DNA of 64,000 nt from Mycolicibacterium hodleri (GTDB taxonomy: Bacteria > Actinomycetota > Actinomycetes > Mycobacteriales > Mycobacteriaceae): assembly GCF_006439015.1 (NCBI RefSeq), contig NZ_RCZG01000005.1:310001-374000 (forward strand), in the 5' to 3' direction. Under the pieces are notes generated by a model. It was not told where the DNA came from, searched no databases, and was given only the letters and a program-made list of their open reading frames with translations. Made by a program: the position numbers and the translations under genes. Shown here one piece after another: positions 39,276 through 49,873 of this stretch; positions within the stretch are counted from its first letter, which is position 1; each line of letters starts with the position of its first letter.

Positions 39276-39899
39276 TTAGCCGATCTTGCGGTCGCGGTCC
39301 TTGCGCCGCGACGCGAGTTCGTCCTCAGGGCTGGGGATCGACTCGCCGCCGTCGGCGCGCTCACCGGGGAAGTCCGCGATGGCGCCGGTGAGCTCACGCA
39401 TGGCGCCGGAGACGGCGATGCCGAACACACCCTGGCCGCCTTGGAGCAAGTCGACGACCTCCTCGGCGGACGTGCACTCGTAGACGGTGGTGCCGTCGGA
39501 GAACAGCGTGATGTTGGCGAGGTCCTTCACGCCGCGCTGGCGCAGGTGATCGACGGCGACGCGAATGTTGTGCAGCGAGATGCCGGTATCCAGAAGTCTT
39601 TTGACGATCTTGAGGACGAGGATGTCCTTGAAGGAGTACAGCCGCTGGCTGCCGGAGCCCGCGGCGCTGCGGATCGACGGAACGACCAGCGACGTGCGCG
39701 CCCAGTAGTCCAGTTGTCTGTACGTGATGCCCGCGATCTGGCAGGCGCTGGGGCCGCGATAGCCCACCAGTTCGTCCGGAACGGAGTTGTCGGGGAACAG
39801 GCCCGCCTGAACGGGTCCGCTAGGGGCTGCTGAGACCACCTGCTCCGGCGCGCTGCTGGAGGTGAGGTCCAACTGCTCCTGACGTGGCGTGTCGCCCAC
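39276..39899 (-). CDS. MerR-family regulator ResR/McdR (Rv1830-type)
   Basis: 207 residues. MerR helix-turn-helix CQIAGITYRQLDYWARTSLVVPSIR, then SQRLYSFKDILVLKIVKRLLDTGISLHNIRVAVDHLRQRG. The C-terminal half lacks a metal-binding Cys set. Rv1830 (ResR) controls cell size, division and recovery after antibiotics in M. tuberculosis. GTG start. Near-twin arrangement with the FtsR-type MerR at 40670. Confidence 0.85.
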   Translation of the reverse strand: MGDTPRQEQLDLTSSSAPEQVVSAAPSGPVQAGLFPDNSVPDELVGYRGPSACQIAGITYRQLDYWARTSLVVPSIRSAAGSGSQRLYSFKDILVLKIVKRLLDTGISLHNIRVAVDHLRQRGVKDLANITLFSDGTTVYECTSAEEVVDLLQGGQGVFGIAVSGAMRELTGAIADFPGERADGGESIPSPEDELASRRKDRDRKIG

Positions 39900-40127
39900 T
39901 GCCCATCCTCTCGCCGATCGAACTGGATCCGTGCCTCGAGGCCGTCAGAGACGGCTCGATACGTTTGCTCCGAGTTCTCGAGTATGTCGAGCATACGCTG
40001 CTTGCCCGGCACTCACTGCCTCTCGCTGCGATCAAAGTATGGCCGCCCACCACTCAGATTCCCGAAACCGTCTCCGCGTGTCGAAAGCGTGAGACGCATC
40101 CGTGACTAAAGGGCCTCAGGTAGGGCT

Positions 40128-40622
40128 TCAGGTCGTCTTGAAGTCATCGGGCGAGACGGAATCAAGGAAATCCTTGAACTTCTCGACTTCGTCTTCGCGA
40201 ACAGCTCCGGTGGTTTCTTCGTCCGACTCGTCAGGAATCAACAAGCCCGCTTCGGCCAGCACCGCTTCTTCGACGTAGATGGGAACGCCGATGCGCATGG
40301 CGATCGCCACGGAATCCGAAGGACGCGCCGACACCTTGATGTCGCGATCGAAGATCAGGTCGGCGTAGAACGTGCCTTCCTGCAGATCGACGATCCGCAC
40401 TTCCTTGAGTGAATGCCCAAGTGCGGTAATCAGATCCTGGATCAGATCGTGGGTGAGCGGCCGCGCGGGCTCGACGCCCTGCTGCTCGAGCGCTATTGCC
40501 TGCGCTTCGAACTGGCCGATCCAAATCGGAAGATACCGGTCACCGTTGGACTCTCGCAGCAACAGAACCGGCTGGTTCTGAGGCTGTTCCACGCGAATGC
40601 CGATCACACGAACCTCGCCCAT
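40128..40622 (-). CDS. Bifunctional nuclease family protein (DUF151, Rv1829-type)
   Basis: 164 residues. MGEVRVIGIRVEQPQNQPVL, RYLPIWIGQFEAQAIALEQQGV, LTHDLIQDLITALGHSLKEVRI, DIKVSARPSDSVAIAMRIG are the BFN core; plant homologues show RNase/DNase activity. Acidic C-terminus DEVEKFKDFLDSVSPDDF. ATG at 40622 by family alignment. Lies between two MerR genes. Confidence 0.88.
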   Translation of the reverse strand: MGEVRVIGIRVEQPQNQPVLLLRESNGDRYLPIWIGQFEAQAIALEQQGVEPARPLTHDLIQDLITALGHSLKEVRIVDLQEGTFYADLIFDRDIKVSARPSDSVAIAMRIGVPIYVEEAVLAEAGLLIPDESDEETTGAVREDEVEKFKDFLDSVSPDDFKTT

Positions 40623-40669
40623 CTGTGTCTGCCCTCCGCGCCGCAAGTCGTCGTGCGTGAGTCTAATCC

Positions 40670-41401
40670 TCAGCGATCCAGTACGTCGCGCACGGCGGAC
40701 TTGATCAGCGACGTGTGCAACGTAATGGCCAGTGCGGCGACCTCGCGCGCCAGATCATCGGCGCGGTCACGGGCGCCGGCCTTCACGACGGGGCCGGCGA
40801 TCTGAGCGATCAGGTCGGACTGCCGATCCGCTGCCGAGCGGAACGCCCGTAGATGGCGCGGCTCGACGCCGTAGTCGGCCAAAGCCTTCGCGCACTGGAC
40901 GGTCACTACCGAGTGTTCGTCGAAGAATCCGCCTGGTCCGGACTTGACGACACCCGCTTTGATGAGGGAGCCGAGCAATTCCTCGTCGACCCCCGAACGG
41001 GTCAGCAGATCCTCGCGGCTCAGCCTGACCTGGGTGGGCGCTACTGCGGCGGTGTCGTGGACCGGGTCATCGCCCGCACTGGACACCTGCACCAACCGCG
41101 GTACGCCGTAAGTGGACCCGGTCTCAGGCAGGGCGCCGTCGGGCTGCGAATCGAGCTGGGCCTTGATGACCTTCAACGGCAGATAGTGATCGCGCTGCGC
41201 GGTCAGAATGAACCGCAGCCGCGCGCAGTCATACGCGGTGAACCGCCGGTAACCCGAGCCCGAACGCTGTGGCGTAACCAATCCTTCAGCTTCGAGGAAC
41301 CGGATCTTGGAGATGGTCACGTCTGGAAAGTCGGGTCGCAGCGAGTCCAGGACCGCTCCGATCGACATCCCGGCGAGCGCTGGGCTATCGGGCTGCGTCA
41401 T
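40670..41401 (-). CDS. ftsR: MerR-family cell-division regulator FtsR (Rv1828-type)
   Basis: 243 residues. [31 protein letters not shown] is the N-terminal HTH, followed by [28 protein letters not shown] and a C-terminal effector domain [26 protein letters not shown]. FtsR activates ftsZ in Corynebacterium. AGGAG lies just upstream of ATG 41401; the TTG at 41434 is inside a copy of the dispersed GCGC-rich motif and is not used. Confidence 0.85.
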   Translation of the reverse strand: MTQPDSPALAGMSIGAVLDSLRPDFPDVTISKIRFLEAEGLVTPQRSGSGYRRFTAYDCARLRFILTAQRDHYLPLKVIKAQLDSQPDGALPETGSTYGVPRLVQVSSAGDDPVHDTAAVAPTQVRLSREDLLTRSGVDEELLGSLIKAGVVKSGPGGFFDEHSVVTVQCAKALADYGVEPRHLRAFRSAADRQSDLIAQIAGPVVKAGARDRADDLAREVAALAITLHTSLIKSAVRDVLDR

Positions 41402-41417
41402 TGGCTCCTGACTGTCT

Positions 41418-41439
41418 GCTCGTCGCGCAAGCACTCATC
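41418..41439. repeat. Dispersed GCGC-rich motif, copy upstream of ftsR
   Basis: Leftward strand carries GTGCTTGCGCGACGAGC, differing at two positions from the ureC copy. It sits 17 bp before the ftsR start. Confidence 0.55.
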
Positions 41440-41464
41440 ACCACTGCGAGCGATCATCACAACA

Positions 41465-41941
41465 TCAGCTATCGGAACCGCCGTCGTCGCCCTTCGGTCC
41501 GGTGAGGAAGACCAGTCGGAACTTGCCGATCTGAACCTCGTCGCCGTTGGCCAGCACGGCGGAGTCCACCGGCTCGCGGTTGACGTAGGTCCCGTTGAGG
41601 CTGCCGACGTCGACGACCTGGAATTCCGGGCCTTCGAGTCGGAACTCCGCGTGCCGACGACTCACGGTGACGTCGTCGAGGAAGATGTCGCTGTCAGGAT
41701 GCCGGCCGGCCGAGGTCCGCGCCTGGTCGAGCAAGAATCGCGACCCTGCGTTGGGACCCCGCTTGACGACGAGCAGTGCCGAACCCGCAGGAAGTCCCTC
41801 GACTCCCGACACGGCACCGTCGCTGCCCTTCGCGGGCGGTGCGTCCAATTCGTTGAGGAAGTCCGATCGAAAGACCGAAGTGGTCTCGACCGTCACCTCT
41901 TCGTTCTGATCAGCTCCCGAACTGGTGTCGTTGTCCGTCAC
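41465..41941 (-). CDS. garA: FHA-domain metabolic regulator GarA
   Basis: 158 residues. N-terminal phospho-motif ETTSVFRSDF with Thr20/Thr21, the sites phosphorylated by PknG/PknB in mycobacteria, then the FHA domain (GRHPDSDIFLDDVTVSRRHAEF; GSLNGTYVN). Unphosphorylated GarA inhibits 2-oxoglutarate dehydrogenase and glutamate dehydrogenase and activates glutamate synthase. GTG start. Between ftsR and gcvH. Confidence 0.95.
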   Translation of the reverse strand: MTDNDTSSGADQNEEVTVETTSVFRSDFLNELDAPPAKGSDGAVSGVEGLPAGSALLVVKRGPNAGSRFLLDQARTSAGRHPDSDIFLDDVTVSRRHAEFRLEGPEFQVVDVGSLNGTYVNREPVDSAVLANGDEVQIGKFRLVFLTGPKGDDGGSDS

Positions 41942-42079
41942 CCGGTGCTCCTCACTGGCTTCTGTGGCGATGGTTGGCAGACATACCGACGGTGAGGCCG
42001 GCCGTCATGCGTCTCGAGATGACCGTACCGCGGACCGACTGGCACCGTGTCAGGCACTACCGGATCCCCGTCGGAATTC

Positions 42080-42475
42080 TCATTCGTCGAGTGTCGCACC
42101 GTAGGCATCGGGGTCGAGTAGACCGTCCAGTGCCTCGGACAGCGATGCGGCGTCAATCTGCAGGTCGATGAGCCACCCGGCGCCGTACGGGTCTGAGTTC
42201 ACCAACTCCGGCGAGTCGGTCACTTCGCCGTTGACGGCAACGACTTTCGCGGTGATCGGGGCGAAGAGATCGGAGTTCGACTTGGTCGACTCGACTGTTC
42301 CGAACTCGCCGCCTGCGGTGACCTCGGCGTCGACATCTGGCAACTCGACGAACACGACGTCGCCCAGCGCGGCCTGAGCGAAGTCAGTGATGCCGACGCG
42401 CACCGTGTCATCGCCGGTCCGGCGCACCCATTCGTGGTCCTCGGTGTAGTACAGGTCGGACGGAATTTCGCTCAC
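42080..42475 (-). CDS. gcvH: Glycine cleavage H protein
   Basis: 131 residues. Lipoyl carrier; Lys65 in [15 protein letters not shown] is the lipoylated residue. [32 protein letters not shown] is the family N-terminus. GTG at 42475 (MSEIPSDL) has AAGGAG 5 nt upstream and matches the family; the GTG at 42496 is not needed. Not preceded by a riboswitch, unlike gcvP. Confidence 0.95.
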   Translation of the reverse strand: MSEIPSDLYYTEDHEWVRRTGDDTVRVGITDFAQAALGDVVFVELPDVDAEVTAGGEFGTVESTKSNSDLFAPITAKVVAVNGEVTDSPELVNSDPYGAGWLIDLQIDAASLSEALDGLLDPDAYGATLDE

Positions 42476-42492
42476 TGGGCTCCTTGTCGTGC

Positions 42493-43278
42493 TCACTTGA
42501 TTGGCTGAGCGTATTGGCGGGGTTTCGGTTGCCGCAAGGCGGTCACGGTCACCACGTCGGCTTGTTGCACCGACATTGTGCCGCCGACGCGTTCGACACT
42601 GTCCACGGCCCCGCCCGGAATGTTCATCGCTGCGGCGAGCGTCGCTGAATCTCCAATGGCAAGAACGGAATAGGGCGGGGACAGGGTCGTGCCGTCGACG
42701 ATGAGCGCACCGGGCGATCCTGCCACCCAGGTGTCGACGCCGACGCGGATGACCGCTGCGGCCGGGCCGGAGATCTGCATGGCCTCCGCACCTGCGGCGC
42801 GCAATTCGTTGACGACGTCGAGCATCGTTTCTGGCGACACGCCGGGAGCGGTGTCATCGATCATGATCGACACTCCTGGTCCCGTCGCAGCGACTGTCCC
42901 GATCAGGATCGACAGGGCCGCCAGGCGGGACTGGGCGTTCTCGATGGCGGCCTGGTCGTTGCTGCCCGAGGACCGCAGCGCCTCGAGGGTTCGCTGAAGG
43001 TCGGCGACCTCGGTGTTGAGCGCGGCTTCGCGCTGCTGCAGGGAATCCAGGAGCACCAGCAGGTCGGCGGGTCGGGCCGTCTCGAGCGAATCGCCCGATT
43101 CGGTCTGCCGCGCCTGCGTGACGATCGCCACCCCGAGCAGGACACACAGCACCACGGCGAGGGCGCCGAAGGCGATCCGACCACGGCGCGGCACGTGGCG
43201 CGGCTCGTCGTCGGGCAATTCGTGCCTGCCGTGCTCGGAAGTGGGTTCGGTATCGGGCGGCGGGTGGGAGTCGGTCAT
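42493..43278 (-). CDS. DUF881 membrane-anchored protein (Rv1825-type)
   Basis: 261 residues. Pro/Arg-rich N-terminus, one membrane helix about 34-55, a coiled coil ([31 protein letters not shown]) and a C-terminal DUF881 domain ([44 protein letters not shown]). Homologues (Wag31-interacting CwsA-like context, Bacillus YlxW) link it to division or elongation; function unproved. Confidence 0.85.
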   Translation of the reverse strand: MTDSHPPPDTEPTSEHGRHELPDDEPRHVPRRGRIAFGALAVVLCVLLGVAIVTQARQTESGDSLETARPADLLVLLDSLQQREAALNTEVADLQRTLEALRSSGSNDQAAIENAQSRLAALSILIGTVAATGPGVSIMIDDTAPGVSPETMLDVVNELRAAGAEAMQISGPAAAVIRVGVDTWVAGSPGALIVDGTTLSPPYSVLAIGDSATLAAAMNIPGGAVDSVERVGGTMSVQQADVVTVTALRQPKPRQYAQPIK

Positions 43279-43281
43279 GTC

Positions 43282-43614
43282 TCAGGCACCGAACAGCCTG
43301 CGCCGCAAGGCGGCGGCGTTGCCGAAGATCCTGATGCCGAGGACGACGATGATCGCCGTCGAGAGTTGGGTCCCCACCCCGAGTTGATCCCCAAGAAAGA
43401 CGATGAGCGTGGCGACGAGCACGTTGAACACGAACGACACCACGAACACCTTGGAGTCGAAGATGCGCTCGAGATAGGCCCGAAGCCCGCCGAATACGGC
43501 ATCGAGTGCGGCGACGACGGCGATCGGCAGATAGGGCTGGATCATCTCCGGCACGCTGGGGTGAAACACCAGGCCGAGCACGATGCCGACGACGAGCGCA
43601 GCTATTCCGACCAT
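43282..43614 (-). CDS. Small basic membrane protein (DUF1290, Rv1824-type)
   Basis: 110 residues, three membrane helices with YLPIAVVAALDAVFGGLRAYLERIFDSKVFVVSF and LGVGTQLSTAIIVVLGIRIFGN. Known as small basic protein (Sbp), encoded between DUF881 genes near ftsZ-type loci in Gram-positives. ATG at 43614; an in-frame TTG at 43650 would overlap the previous gene, and GGAG lies only 4 nt before the ATG, so the start is moderately sure. 3 nt before the DUF881 gene. Confidence 0.82.
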   Translation of the reverse strand: MVGIAALVVGIVLGLVFHPSVPEMIQPYLPIAVVAALDAVFGGLRAYLERIFDSKVFVVSFVFNVLVATLIVFLGDQLGVGTQLSTAIIVVLGIRIFGNAAALRRRLFGA

Positions 43615-43639
43615 CTGTCTCCGATCACTGGCTTCTGCA

Positions 43640-44551
43640 TCATGGCCCAATCTGCTTGGAGAAGTTGACGTCTCGCACAGAACTGGCAGGAAGGATCACA
43701 TCGTCGGCTTCGCTGACGGTCACGCCTACCCCGTAGGTGGCCTCGAGCACGCTCAGCCGCTGCATGGCCGGGCTCTGGCCGAAGGCGTCGTGCATGCCGT
43801 GCGGCGGACCGACGGCGAGCACGACATACGGGTCGCTGATCGGCTGGTTGTCGACAAGCAGGCCGCCACCCGCCTGCCGCACGGTGACGTTGGGTCCGAT
43901 GCGCACGCCGCCGACGGCTATCGCCTCGGCGCCGCTGACCCACAGCGAGTTGACTACTAGCTGAAGGTCGCGGTCGAGGATGACTTGGGGACTGCCCGCG
44001 ACGCGTTGTTTGGAAACGTCGCTGAGATCGCGCGCGGCACTGGGCTCGGCGACCGTGATGGTGAGTCCCGGACCGTGGACGGCGGTGGCCGCGGCGGCGA
44101 ACTCTGCCACGTCGAGGTTGGCGAGCAGTTGGCGACCGCGCTCGTCACCCGCCAGTCGGCTGCGCCGTTCCGATTCGACTTGCCTGGCGAGCGCGTCGCG
44201 GCGGCCGGTTCCGTCATCGGTCGCCCGTTGGGCGTTCAGGACACCGGCGGCGAGCACCTGCCTAGTCTCCTGAGTCGACGGTGCGACGGACTGGGCCTGC
44301 GCGGCGGCGGCGGCGAACACCGCGGTCACGGTCAGCCCCGCCAGGATGTGCCAGCCCCAGTTGGCAACCCGGCCGCCGGGCTGGCCGGAGGCCCGTCGCT
44401 CCGCCGCCGCGGCATAGCCGGGATCGAGGTGCTCGGACAGCAGAGACCGCAGCAGCGACGGCAGCGGGATGAGCGTCGGCGCGCCCGCTCGGTGAGCGTT
44501 GCGTCCGGCGTCCGGGCTGTAGCCGCCGAGCGCGCGCTCGTCGTCAGTCAT
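43640..44551 (-). CDS. DUF881 membrane-anchored protein (Rv1823-type)
   Basis: 303 residues. Cytoplasmic N-terminus, membrane helix about 69-88 (WGWHILAGLTVTAVFAAAAAQ), a helical linker, DUF881 (GPGLTITVAEPSAARD, LQLVVNSLWVSGAEAIAVGG, AMQRLSVLEATYGVGVTVSEAD). Paralogue of the gene at 42493, and the two flank Sbp. ATG at 44551 with CGGAGGA; overlaps the end of pgsA2. Confidence 0.87.
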   Translation of the reverse strand: MTDDERALGGYSPDAGRNAHRAGAPTLIPLPSLLRSLLSEHLDPGYAAAAERRASGQPGGRVANWGWHILAGLTVTAVFAAAAAQAQSVAPSTQETRQVLAAGVLNAQRATDDGTGRRDALARQVESERRSRLAGDERGRQLLANLDVAEFAAAATAVHGPGLTITVAEPSAARDLSDVSKQRVAGSPQVILDRDLQLVVNSLWVSGAEAIAVGGVRIGPNVTVRQAGGGLLVDNQPISDPYVVLAVGPPHGMHDAFGQSPAMQRLSVLEATYGVGVTVSEADDVILPASSVRDVNFSKQIGP

Positions 44552-45170
44552 TCCTCCGACCGGCCCCCTGGCGGGGCATCTGCCGAGCCACCAGGGTCGC
44601 CTGGACGAGGTACAGCACACCTGACCACAGATACATGGCCATCCCCCAGCCCAGAAATGCCCACCCGATGGCCAGGATCACCCGGCTCCACAAGGCGTCC
44701 CACTGGCCGAGGAGGACCAGCGGGAAGCCCGACATCAGCGAGAAGGTGGCGGCCTTGCCGACGTAGGTGACGGTCAGGGCGGTCAGCCCGCGGCTGCGCA
44801 GGATCGGCAGGGTCAACGCGAGCACCACGTCGCGCACGATCAGCACGATCACGAACCACCACGGAACGATGCCGTATACCGCGAGCGCCACGGGAACGAC
44901 GACCATGTAGATGCGATCGACGGCGGGGTCGAGCAGTGCGCCGAGGCGCGAGGACTGATTATCGAAGACACGGGCGATCTTGCCGTCGGCCCAGTCGGAG
45001 AAGCCGCTGAACATCAACACCGCGACCGCCCAGGCGTGCGAGTCGACGGCGAGCAGGTAGATGAAGACCGGGACCAGTGCCAGTCGCAGCACACTGAGCG
45101 CGTTGGGAATGGTGAGAACCCGATCCGGAATCAATTCCCCGGTCGGTTCGCTCTCCCCCGGAGCCTCCAT
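44544..45170 (-). CDS. pgsA2: CDP-alcohol phosphatidyltransferase (Rv1822-type)
   Basis: 208 residues, five to six membrane helices. Catalytic motif D-x2-DG-x2-AR-x8-G-x3-D-x3-D is complete in SDWADGKIARVFDNQSSRLGALLDPAVDRIY. Transfers a phosphatidyl group from CDP-diacylglycerol to an alcohol; Rv1822 is usually called a phosphatidylglycerophosphate or cardiolipin synthase, the exact acceptor unproved. Between secA2 and Rv1823-type genes. Confidence 0.88.
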   Translation of the reverse strand: MEAPGESEPTGELIPDRVLTIPNALSVLRLALVPVFIYLLAVDSHAWAVAVLMFSGFSDWADGKIARVFDNQSSRLGALLDPAVDRIYMVVVPVALAVYGIVPWWFVIVLIVRDVVLALTLPILRSRGLTALTVTYVGKAATFSLMSGFPLVLLGQWDALWSRVILAIGWAFLGWGMAMYLWSGVLYLVQATLVARQMPRQGAGRRND

Positions 45171-45179
45171 GCGATGAAC

Positions 45180-47537
45180 CTAGCGGAACACGCCCGGCAG
45201 GCTCAGCGCCGACATGGAGTCTTCCGACAACGGGTTGTCGTGAATCATGTAGGTCCACGTCGAGGTTGGCCGTGCGAGTTTCGACAGATCGAGCCCCTGC
45301 TCGTCCTCGACCACGTTGGCAGTCTCGAATGTCTGCTGCGCCGCTTCGATGGCGTCGGCGGCCAGCGAGGCGAACGCGTCGACGGCGAGCCGGTGAAATT
45401 CGTCGAGTGGGTTCTGCCTGCCCAGTGCTCGCAGGTGGATGCTCTCGCGGATGTCGGACAGGTAGGCCTGGTGGTCGGCCCAGCCGCGGTCCAGGTGGTA
45501 CAGCATGATCTCGCGACTGATCTTCTCCAGCTGCTCCTCGTCGATCTCCGTGGCCAGCTCCTCGTAGCGTTCCGGGGAACGCTCGGCCAGCTCCTGGCGG
45601 GCGATGGCGGTGCTCAGCAATGTGTTTCGCCGCTCGACGAGGATCGCGCGCTGCTGGGCGACGAGTTGGTTGTAGCGCCAGGTGTTGGCGTGCACGTCGA
45701 GCAGTCTGCCCTCGGCGATGCGCTGGGCGTGTTCGAGGAGCTGACCGGCCTTTGGATTGAGGACGCGGCCGTCTCCGGCCTCCAAGTCGGTGCCCATCGG
45801 GAGCTTCTCCGGGTCGAGGTGGGAGACGACGACGTCGTCCTCCCAGCTGGAGAAGAACACCGACGAACCGGGGTCGCCCTGCCGACCGGCACGGCCACGC
45901 AGCTGATTGTCGAGTCGCTCGGTGTGGTGGCGCCCGGTACCGATGACGTGCAGGCCGCCGAGCTCGGCGACCTTCTCGTGTTCTTCGGCATGGCCGTCTG
46001 ACTCCGAGCCACCCAGGCGGATGTCGGTACCGCGGCCTGCGATCTGGGTGGACACCGTCACCGAGTTCAACGTGCCCGCCTCGGCGATGACACGTGCCTC
46101 CTCCTCGTCGTTCTTGGCGTTGAGCACGACGGCTGGGACGCCGGCCTTGACGAGGCGTTCGTGGAGTTCCTCGGATTCAGCGACGTCGCGGGTGCCGACG
46201 AGCACCGGTTGACCGGTCGCGTGGATCGACTTGATGTGGTCGATGACGGCGTCGATCTTGGCTGCGGCGGTGATGTAGACGCGGTCGGCGTCGTCCTTGC
46301 GGATGTTGGGTGTGTTCGGGGGTATCGGCGAGACGCCAAGCTTGTAGAACTGCCGCAGCTGCTCGCCGGCGGCCAGCGCGGTACCGGTCATCCCGCACAC
46401 CGTGGGGTAGCGGTTGATCAGCGCCTGCACGGTGATGGTGTCGAGCACCTCGCCGGTCTCGGTGGTCTCGATGCCCTCCTTGGCCTCGACCGCTGCCTGC
46501 AGCCCGTCCGGCCAGCGCTGCAGCTGCGCGATGCGGCCGCGAGACGCGTTGATGAGCTGTACCCGGCGATCGCGGACGATGTAGTGCACGTCGCGCTGCA
46601 ACAAGACGTGTGCGTGCAGGGCCACGTTGATCTCGGTGAGGGTGGTGCCAACGTTCTCCTCGGAGTAGATGTCGATGCCACCGAGCGCCTTCTCGAGCTT
46701 GCGGGCGCCCGCGTCGGTGAGGTGCACGTTGCGGCGGTCGGCGTCGGCCTCATAGTCCTTGCCGGATGCGAGCTCGCCCACCATCCGAATGATCTCCAGC
46801 CGCGGCGTCTCGCGGTGCGTGGTGCCCGCGAGCACCAGTGGGACCAGCGCCTCGTCGACCAGTACGGAGTCGGCCTCGTCGATCAGCGCGACGTCGGGAT
46901 CGGGTGACACCAGATCGTCGACGTCGGTCACCAGTTGGTCGCGCAGCACGTCGAACCCGATTTCGTTGACCGACGCGTAGGTCACGTCGCAGGCGTAGGC
47001 GGCGCGTCGTTCGTCGGCGGTGGATTCGGCGGTGATCCAGCCGACGGTCAGGCCCATCGCCTTGAGCAGCGGGCCCATCCACTCGGCGTCTCGTCGGGCG
47101 AGGTAGTCGTTGACGGAGATGACGTGCACGCTGCGCCCGGCGAGCGCGTAACCGGCCGCGGCGATCGCACCGGCGAGCGTCTTACCCTCGCCCGTCGCCA
47201 TCTCGACAACGTCACCAGCCAGCATGCGCAGGGCGCCCAGTAGCTGAACGTCGAACGGCCGCAACGCCGTTGCGCGTTCTGACGCTTCGCGAGCAATGGC
47301 GAGGAACTGCGGGATGTCCGTCGACTCGGCAAGGTCGCCCAGGCTCAGCAGTTTGGCGGCCTTGCGCAGTTTCTCGTCGTCCAGATCCGACGCCTTGTCG
47401 TCGAACTCTGCCGAGGCCCGTACCAGGTCCATCGACTGGGCCTGATCCTTGTCGGTACTGGCGCCGAGCAGCTTCCAGAACCGGTTGCTCAGCCGTCCAG
47501 AGGTGCGGTCTTTCGTCTTGGGCGCGATCTTTGGCAC
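45180..47537 (-). CDS. secA2: Accessory SecA2 translocation ATPase
   Basis: 785 residues, shorter than SecA1 (about 950), lacking the C-terminal zinc finger. Walker [13 protein letters not shown], Walker [21 protein letters not shown]-type segment [18 protein letters not shown], and [19 protein letters not shown]. Exports signal-less or specific proteins across the inner membrane in mycobacteria. GTG at 47537 matches the usual PKxxR start; the longer ORF to 47666 covers intergenic DNA. Confidence 0.95.
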   Translation of the reverse strand: MPKIAPKTKDRTSGRLSNRFWKLLGASTDKDQAQSMDLVRASAEFDDKASDLDDEKLRKAAKLLSLGDLAESTDIPQFLAIAREASERATALRPFDVQLLGALRMLAGDVVEMATGEGKTLAGAIAAAGYALAGRSVHVISVNDYLARRDAEWMGPLLKAMGLTVGWITAESTADERRAAYACDVTYASVNEIGFDVLRDQLVTDVDDLVSPDPDVALIDEADSVLVDEALVPLVLAGTTHRETPRLEIIRMVGELASGKDYEADADRRNVHLTDAGARKLEKALGGIDIYSEENVGTTLTEINVALHAHVLLQRDVHYIVRDRRVQLINASRGRIAQLQRWPDGLQAAVEAKEGIETTETGEVLDTITVQALINRYPTVCGMTGTALAAGEQLRQFYKLGVSPIPPNTPNIRKDDADRVYITAAAKIDAVIDHIKSIHATGQPVLVGTRDVAESEELHERLVKAGVPAVVLNAKNDEEEARVIAEAGTLNSVTVSTQIAGRGTDIRLGGSESDGHAEEHEKVAELGGLHVIGTGRHHTERLDNQLRGRAGRQGDPGSSVFFSSWEDDVVVSHLDPEKLPMGTDLEAGDGRVLNPKAGQLLEHAQRIAEGRLLDVHANTWRYNQLVAQQRAILVERRNTLLSTAIARQELAERSPERYEELATEIDEEQLEKISREIMLYHLDRGWADHQAYLSDIRESIHLRALGRQNPLDEFHRLAVDAFASLAADAIEAAQQTFETANVVEDEQGLDLSKLARPTSTWTYMIHDNPLSEDSMSALSLPGVFR

Positions 47538-47848
47538 GCATTCACGGTACGCGGCCCTTCCCGTCCTTCCGCGAGCGTGCGTGTCCAGCCGCGACACGCG
47601 GCGTCGAAACGGCTGAAAGCCCACGTTCGAGGGCGGTGAGAAAGGCTCCCGTGCATTCGATACCACTGGGTAACCGACGATTGGCCGCCCCGATCCTCGT
47701 CAGCGACAGCTATCGGAAGGCCGGTTGAATGGCACCACCGCGGGCAGCTCGAGTTGCTCGCCGAGGGCGGGCGGCGGTTCGATCGGATTTCCCCGGCGAG
47801 TCGACCCTCAGAACGGCTGCCACCAGCTGACCGGGGTACCTTGCCCGA

Positions 47849-49768
47849 ATGGAAATGTTCACCCCGACGCTGGACTGGGGCGCCGAGTGGCTGACGTCGC
47901 TCTGGTGGATCGTGAGGTGGTGGGCCTACACCGCCGTCGCAACCGTCGTCGTCCTCGTGCTGATCGGCCGCTTCACGAACTGGGGTCGGCAGTTCTGGAA
48001 GGTGACCGGCGCGTACTTCAGCGGACGCTCGAGCCTCAAGGTCTGGATCTGGTTGGCGGGCCTTCTGCTGTCGGTCATCATCGGCGTTCGGCTCACTGTC
48101 CTCTTCAGCTACCAGAGCAACGACATGCTGACCAGCTTCCAGGTGATCGCCGCGGGCGTCGGCGGTGGCGACGAGACCATCAAGCAGTCCGGTAGGGACG
48201 GCTTCTGGCTGTCGATCCTCGTGTTCAGTGTCATGGCCGTCATCTACGTGGCGCGGGTGATGCTGGACCTGTTCCTGATGCAGCGTTTCATCCTGCGGTG
48301 GCGGGCCTGGCTGACCGATCGGTTGACCGGGGACTGGCTCGACGGCAAGGCCTACTACCGGGCCCGCTTCATCGACGACACGATCGACAACCCCGACCAA
48401 CGAATCCAATACGACATCGACATCTTCACTACGGGTGTGGGTCCTACACCCAACAACCCGAACAACACCACCGGTTCGACGCTGCTGTTCGGCGCGGTGA
48501 GCTCGATCGTGACGATGATTTCGTTCACCGCGATCCTGTGGAACCTGTCGGGGTCGCTGACGCTCTTCGGTGTCACGCTCCCACGGGCGATGTTCTGGAT
48601 CGGGCTCGGCTACGTGGTCTTCGCATCGGTCATCGCGTTCTGGATCGGCAAGCCGATCATCTGGTTCGCGTTCGACAACGAGAAGTACAACGCCGCGTTC
48701 CGCTACGCCTTGGTGCGACTGCGCGAGGCGTCGGAGGCGGTCGCCTTCTACCGCGGCGAGATCGCCGAGCGCACAGGACTGCGGCGCCTCTTCGCGAGAG
48801 TCGTCGACAACTACAAGCGCTACATCAACCGGATGATCGGCTTCTACGGCTGGAACCTCTCCCTCAGCCAGATCATCGTCCCCCTGCCGTATGTGCTGCA
48901 GTTCCCGCGGTTCTTCGCCGGTGAGATCAAGCTTGGCGACATGACGCAGACCGCGTCCGCATTCGGCTCCATTCAGGATGGCTTGTCGTTCTTCCGCAAC
49001 GCCTACGACCAGTTCGCCGGCTACCGCGCCGCGATCATCCGTCTGCACGGGCTGGTCGTCGCCAACGAAGAGGGACGGGCGCTGCCGTCGGTGACGACGG
49101 CGGCCTGCGTCGACGGGACCGTCGAGCTCGCCAACGTCGAGGTCCGCACGCCAGATGGCCAGCAACTCGTCAACCCGCTCGACCTACGCCTCGGAATTGG
49201 TGACAGCCTGGTGATCACCGGCAAGTCGGGCAGCGGCAAGACGACGTTGCTGCGCAGTCTCGCCGAGTTGTGGCCCTTTACCTCCGGCACCTTGACCCGT
49301 CCGTGTGGACCCAACGAGACGATGTTCCTCTCGCAGATGCCCTATGTCCCCCTCGGAGATCTGAGGGCCGTCGTGTCCTATCCGTGCGAGGAGGGCCAGC
49401 TCGCGGACGCCGAAATACGCAACGTGCTGGACCGGGTTGCGCTGCCGCACCTGAACGATCGGCTCGACGAAGTTCAGGACTGGGCCAAGGTGCTCTCCCC
49501 CGGTGAGCAACAACGAATCGCGTTCGCCCGCATCCTGCTGACCAAGCCCAAGGCCGTCTTCCTAGACGAGTCGACGTCCGCGTTGGACGAAGGGCTCGAG
49601 ATGACGCTGTACCGGCTGGTGCGAACCGAACTGCCGGACACCATCCTGGTCAGCGTCAGCCACCGCAAGACCGTCGAGCAGCACCACGACAAGGAACTTC
49701 ACCTGCTCGGGGGCGGCGAGTGGCAGCTGAGCGATCTCGGCGAAGCGCCGGAGCCCGTGCCCGTCTAG
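47849..49768 (+). CDS. bacA: BacA/SbmA-like ABC transporter (Rv1819c-type)
   Basis: 639 residues: N-terminal SbmA/BacA-type membrane domain with six helices (about 1-370), then an ABC ATPase (Walker [15 protein letters not shown] at about 457-470, [26 protein letters not shown]). Rv1819c imports vitamin B12 and hydrophilic compounds, including some antimicrobial peptides. 311 bp from secA2 (divergent, 47538-47848, which shows no other gene). Followed by a paralogue. Confidence 0.9.
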   Translation: MEMFTPTLDWGAEWLTSLWWIVRWWAYTAVATVVVLVLIGRFTNWGRQFWKVTGAYFSGRSSLKVWIWLAGLLLSVIIGVRLTVLFSYQSNDMLTSFQVIAAGVGGGDETIKQSGRDGFWLSILVFSVMAVIYVARVMLDLFLMQRFILRWRAWLTDRLTGDWLDGKAYYRARFIDDTIDNPDQRIQYDIDIFTTGVGPTPNNPNNTTGSTLLFGAVSSIVTMISFTAILWNLSGSLTLFGVTLPRAMFWIGLGYVVFASVIAFWIGKPIIWFAFDNEKYNAAFRYALVRLREASEAVAFYRGEIAERTGLRRLFARVVDNYKRYINRMIGFYGWNLSLSQIIVPLPYVLQFPRFFAGEIKLGDMTQTASAFGSIQDGLSFFRNAYDQFAGYRAAIIRLHGLVVANEEGRALPSVTTAACVDGTVELANVEVRTPDGQQLVNPLDLRLGIGDSLVITGKSGSGKTTLLRSLAELWPFTSGTLTRPCGPNETMFLSQMPYVPLGDLRAVVSYPCEEGQLADAEIRNVLDRVALPHLNDRLDEVQDWAKVLSPGEQQRIAFARILLTKPKAVFLDESTSALDEGLEMTLYRLVRTELPDTILVSVSHRKTVEQHHDKELHLLGGGEWQLSDLGEAPEPVPV

Positions 49769-49770
49769 CC

Positions 49771-49857
49771 CGCTCCTGCCCGCCGGGACATCCCCCAGTC
49801 GCTCCGCTCCTGCCCGCCGGGACATCCCCCGGTCGCTCCGCTCCTGCCCGCCGGGAC
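49771..49857. repeat. 34-bp tandem repeat, 2.6 copies
   Basis: Unit begins CGCTCCTGCCCGCCGGGACA; copies start at 49771, 49805 and 49839, nearly identical (one A/G change). It fills the gap between the two transporter genes and includes the second gene's upstream region. It may be a minisatellite or repetitive intergenic element. Confidence 0.75.
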
Positions 49858-49873
49858 GGGTAGCTTCCCCCGC

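Noticed and set aside
47489..49165. 558-codon leftward ORF opposite bacA
   Set aside because: Antisense to a transporter with Walker motifs; nothing recognisable in it.
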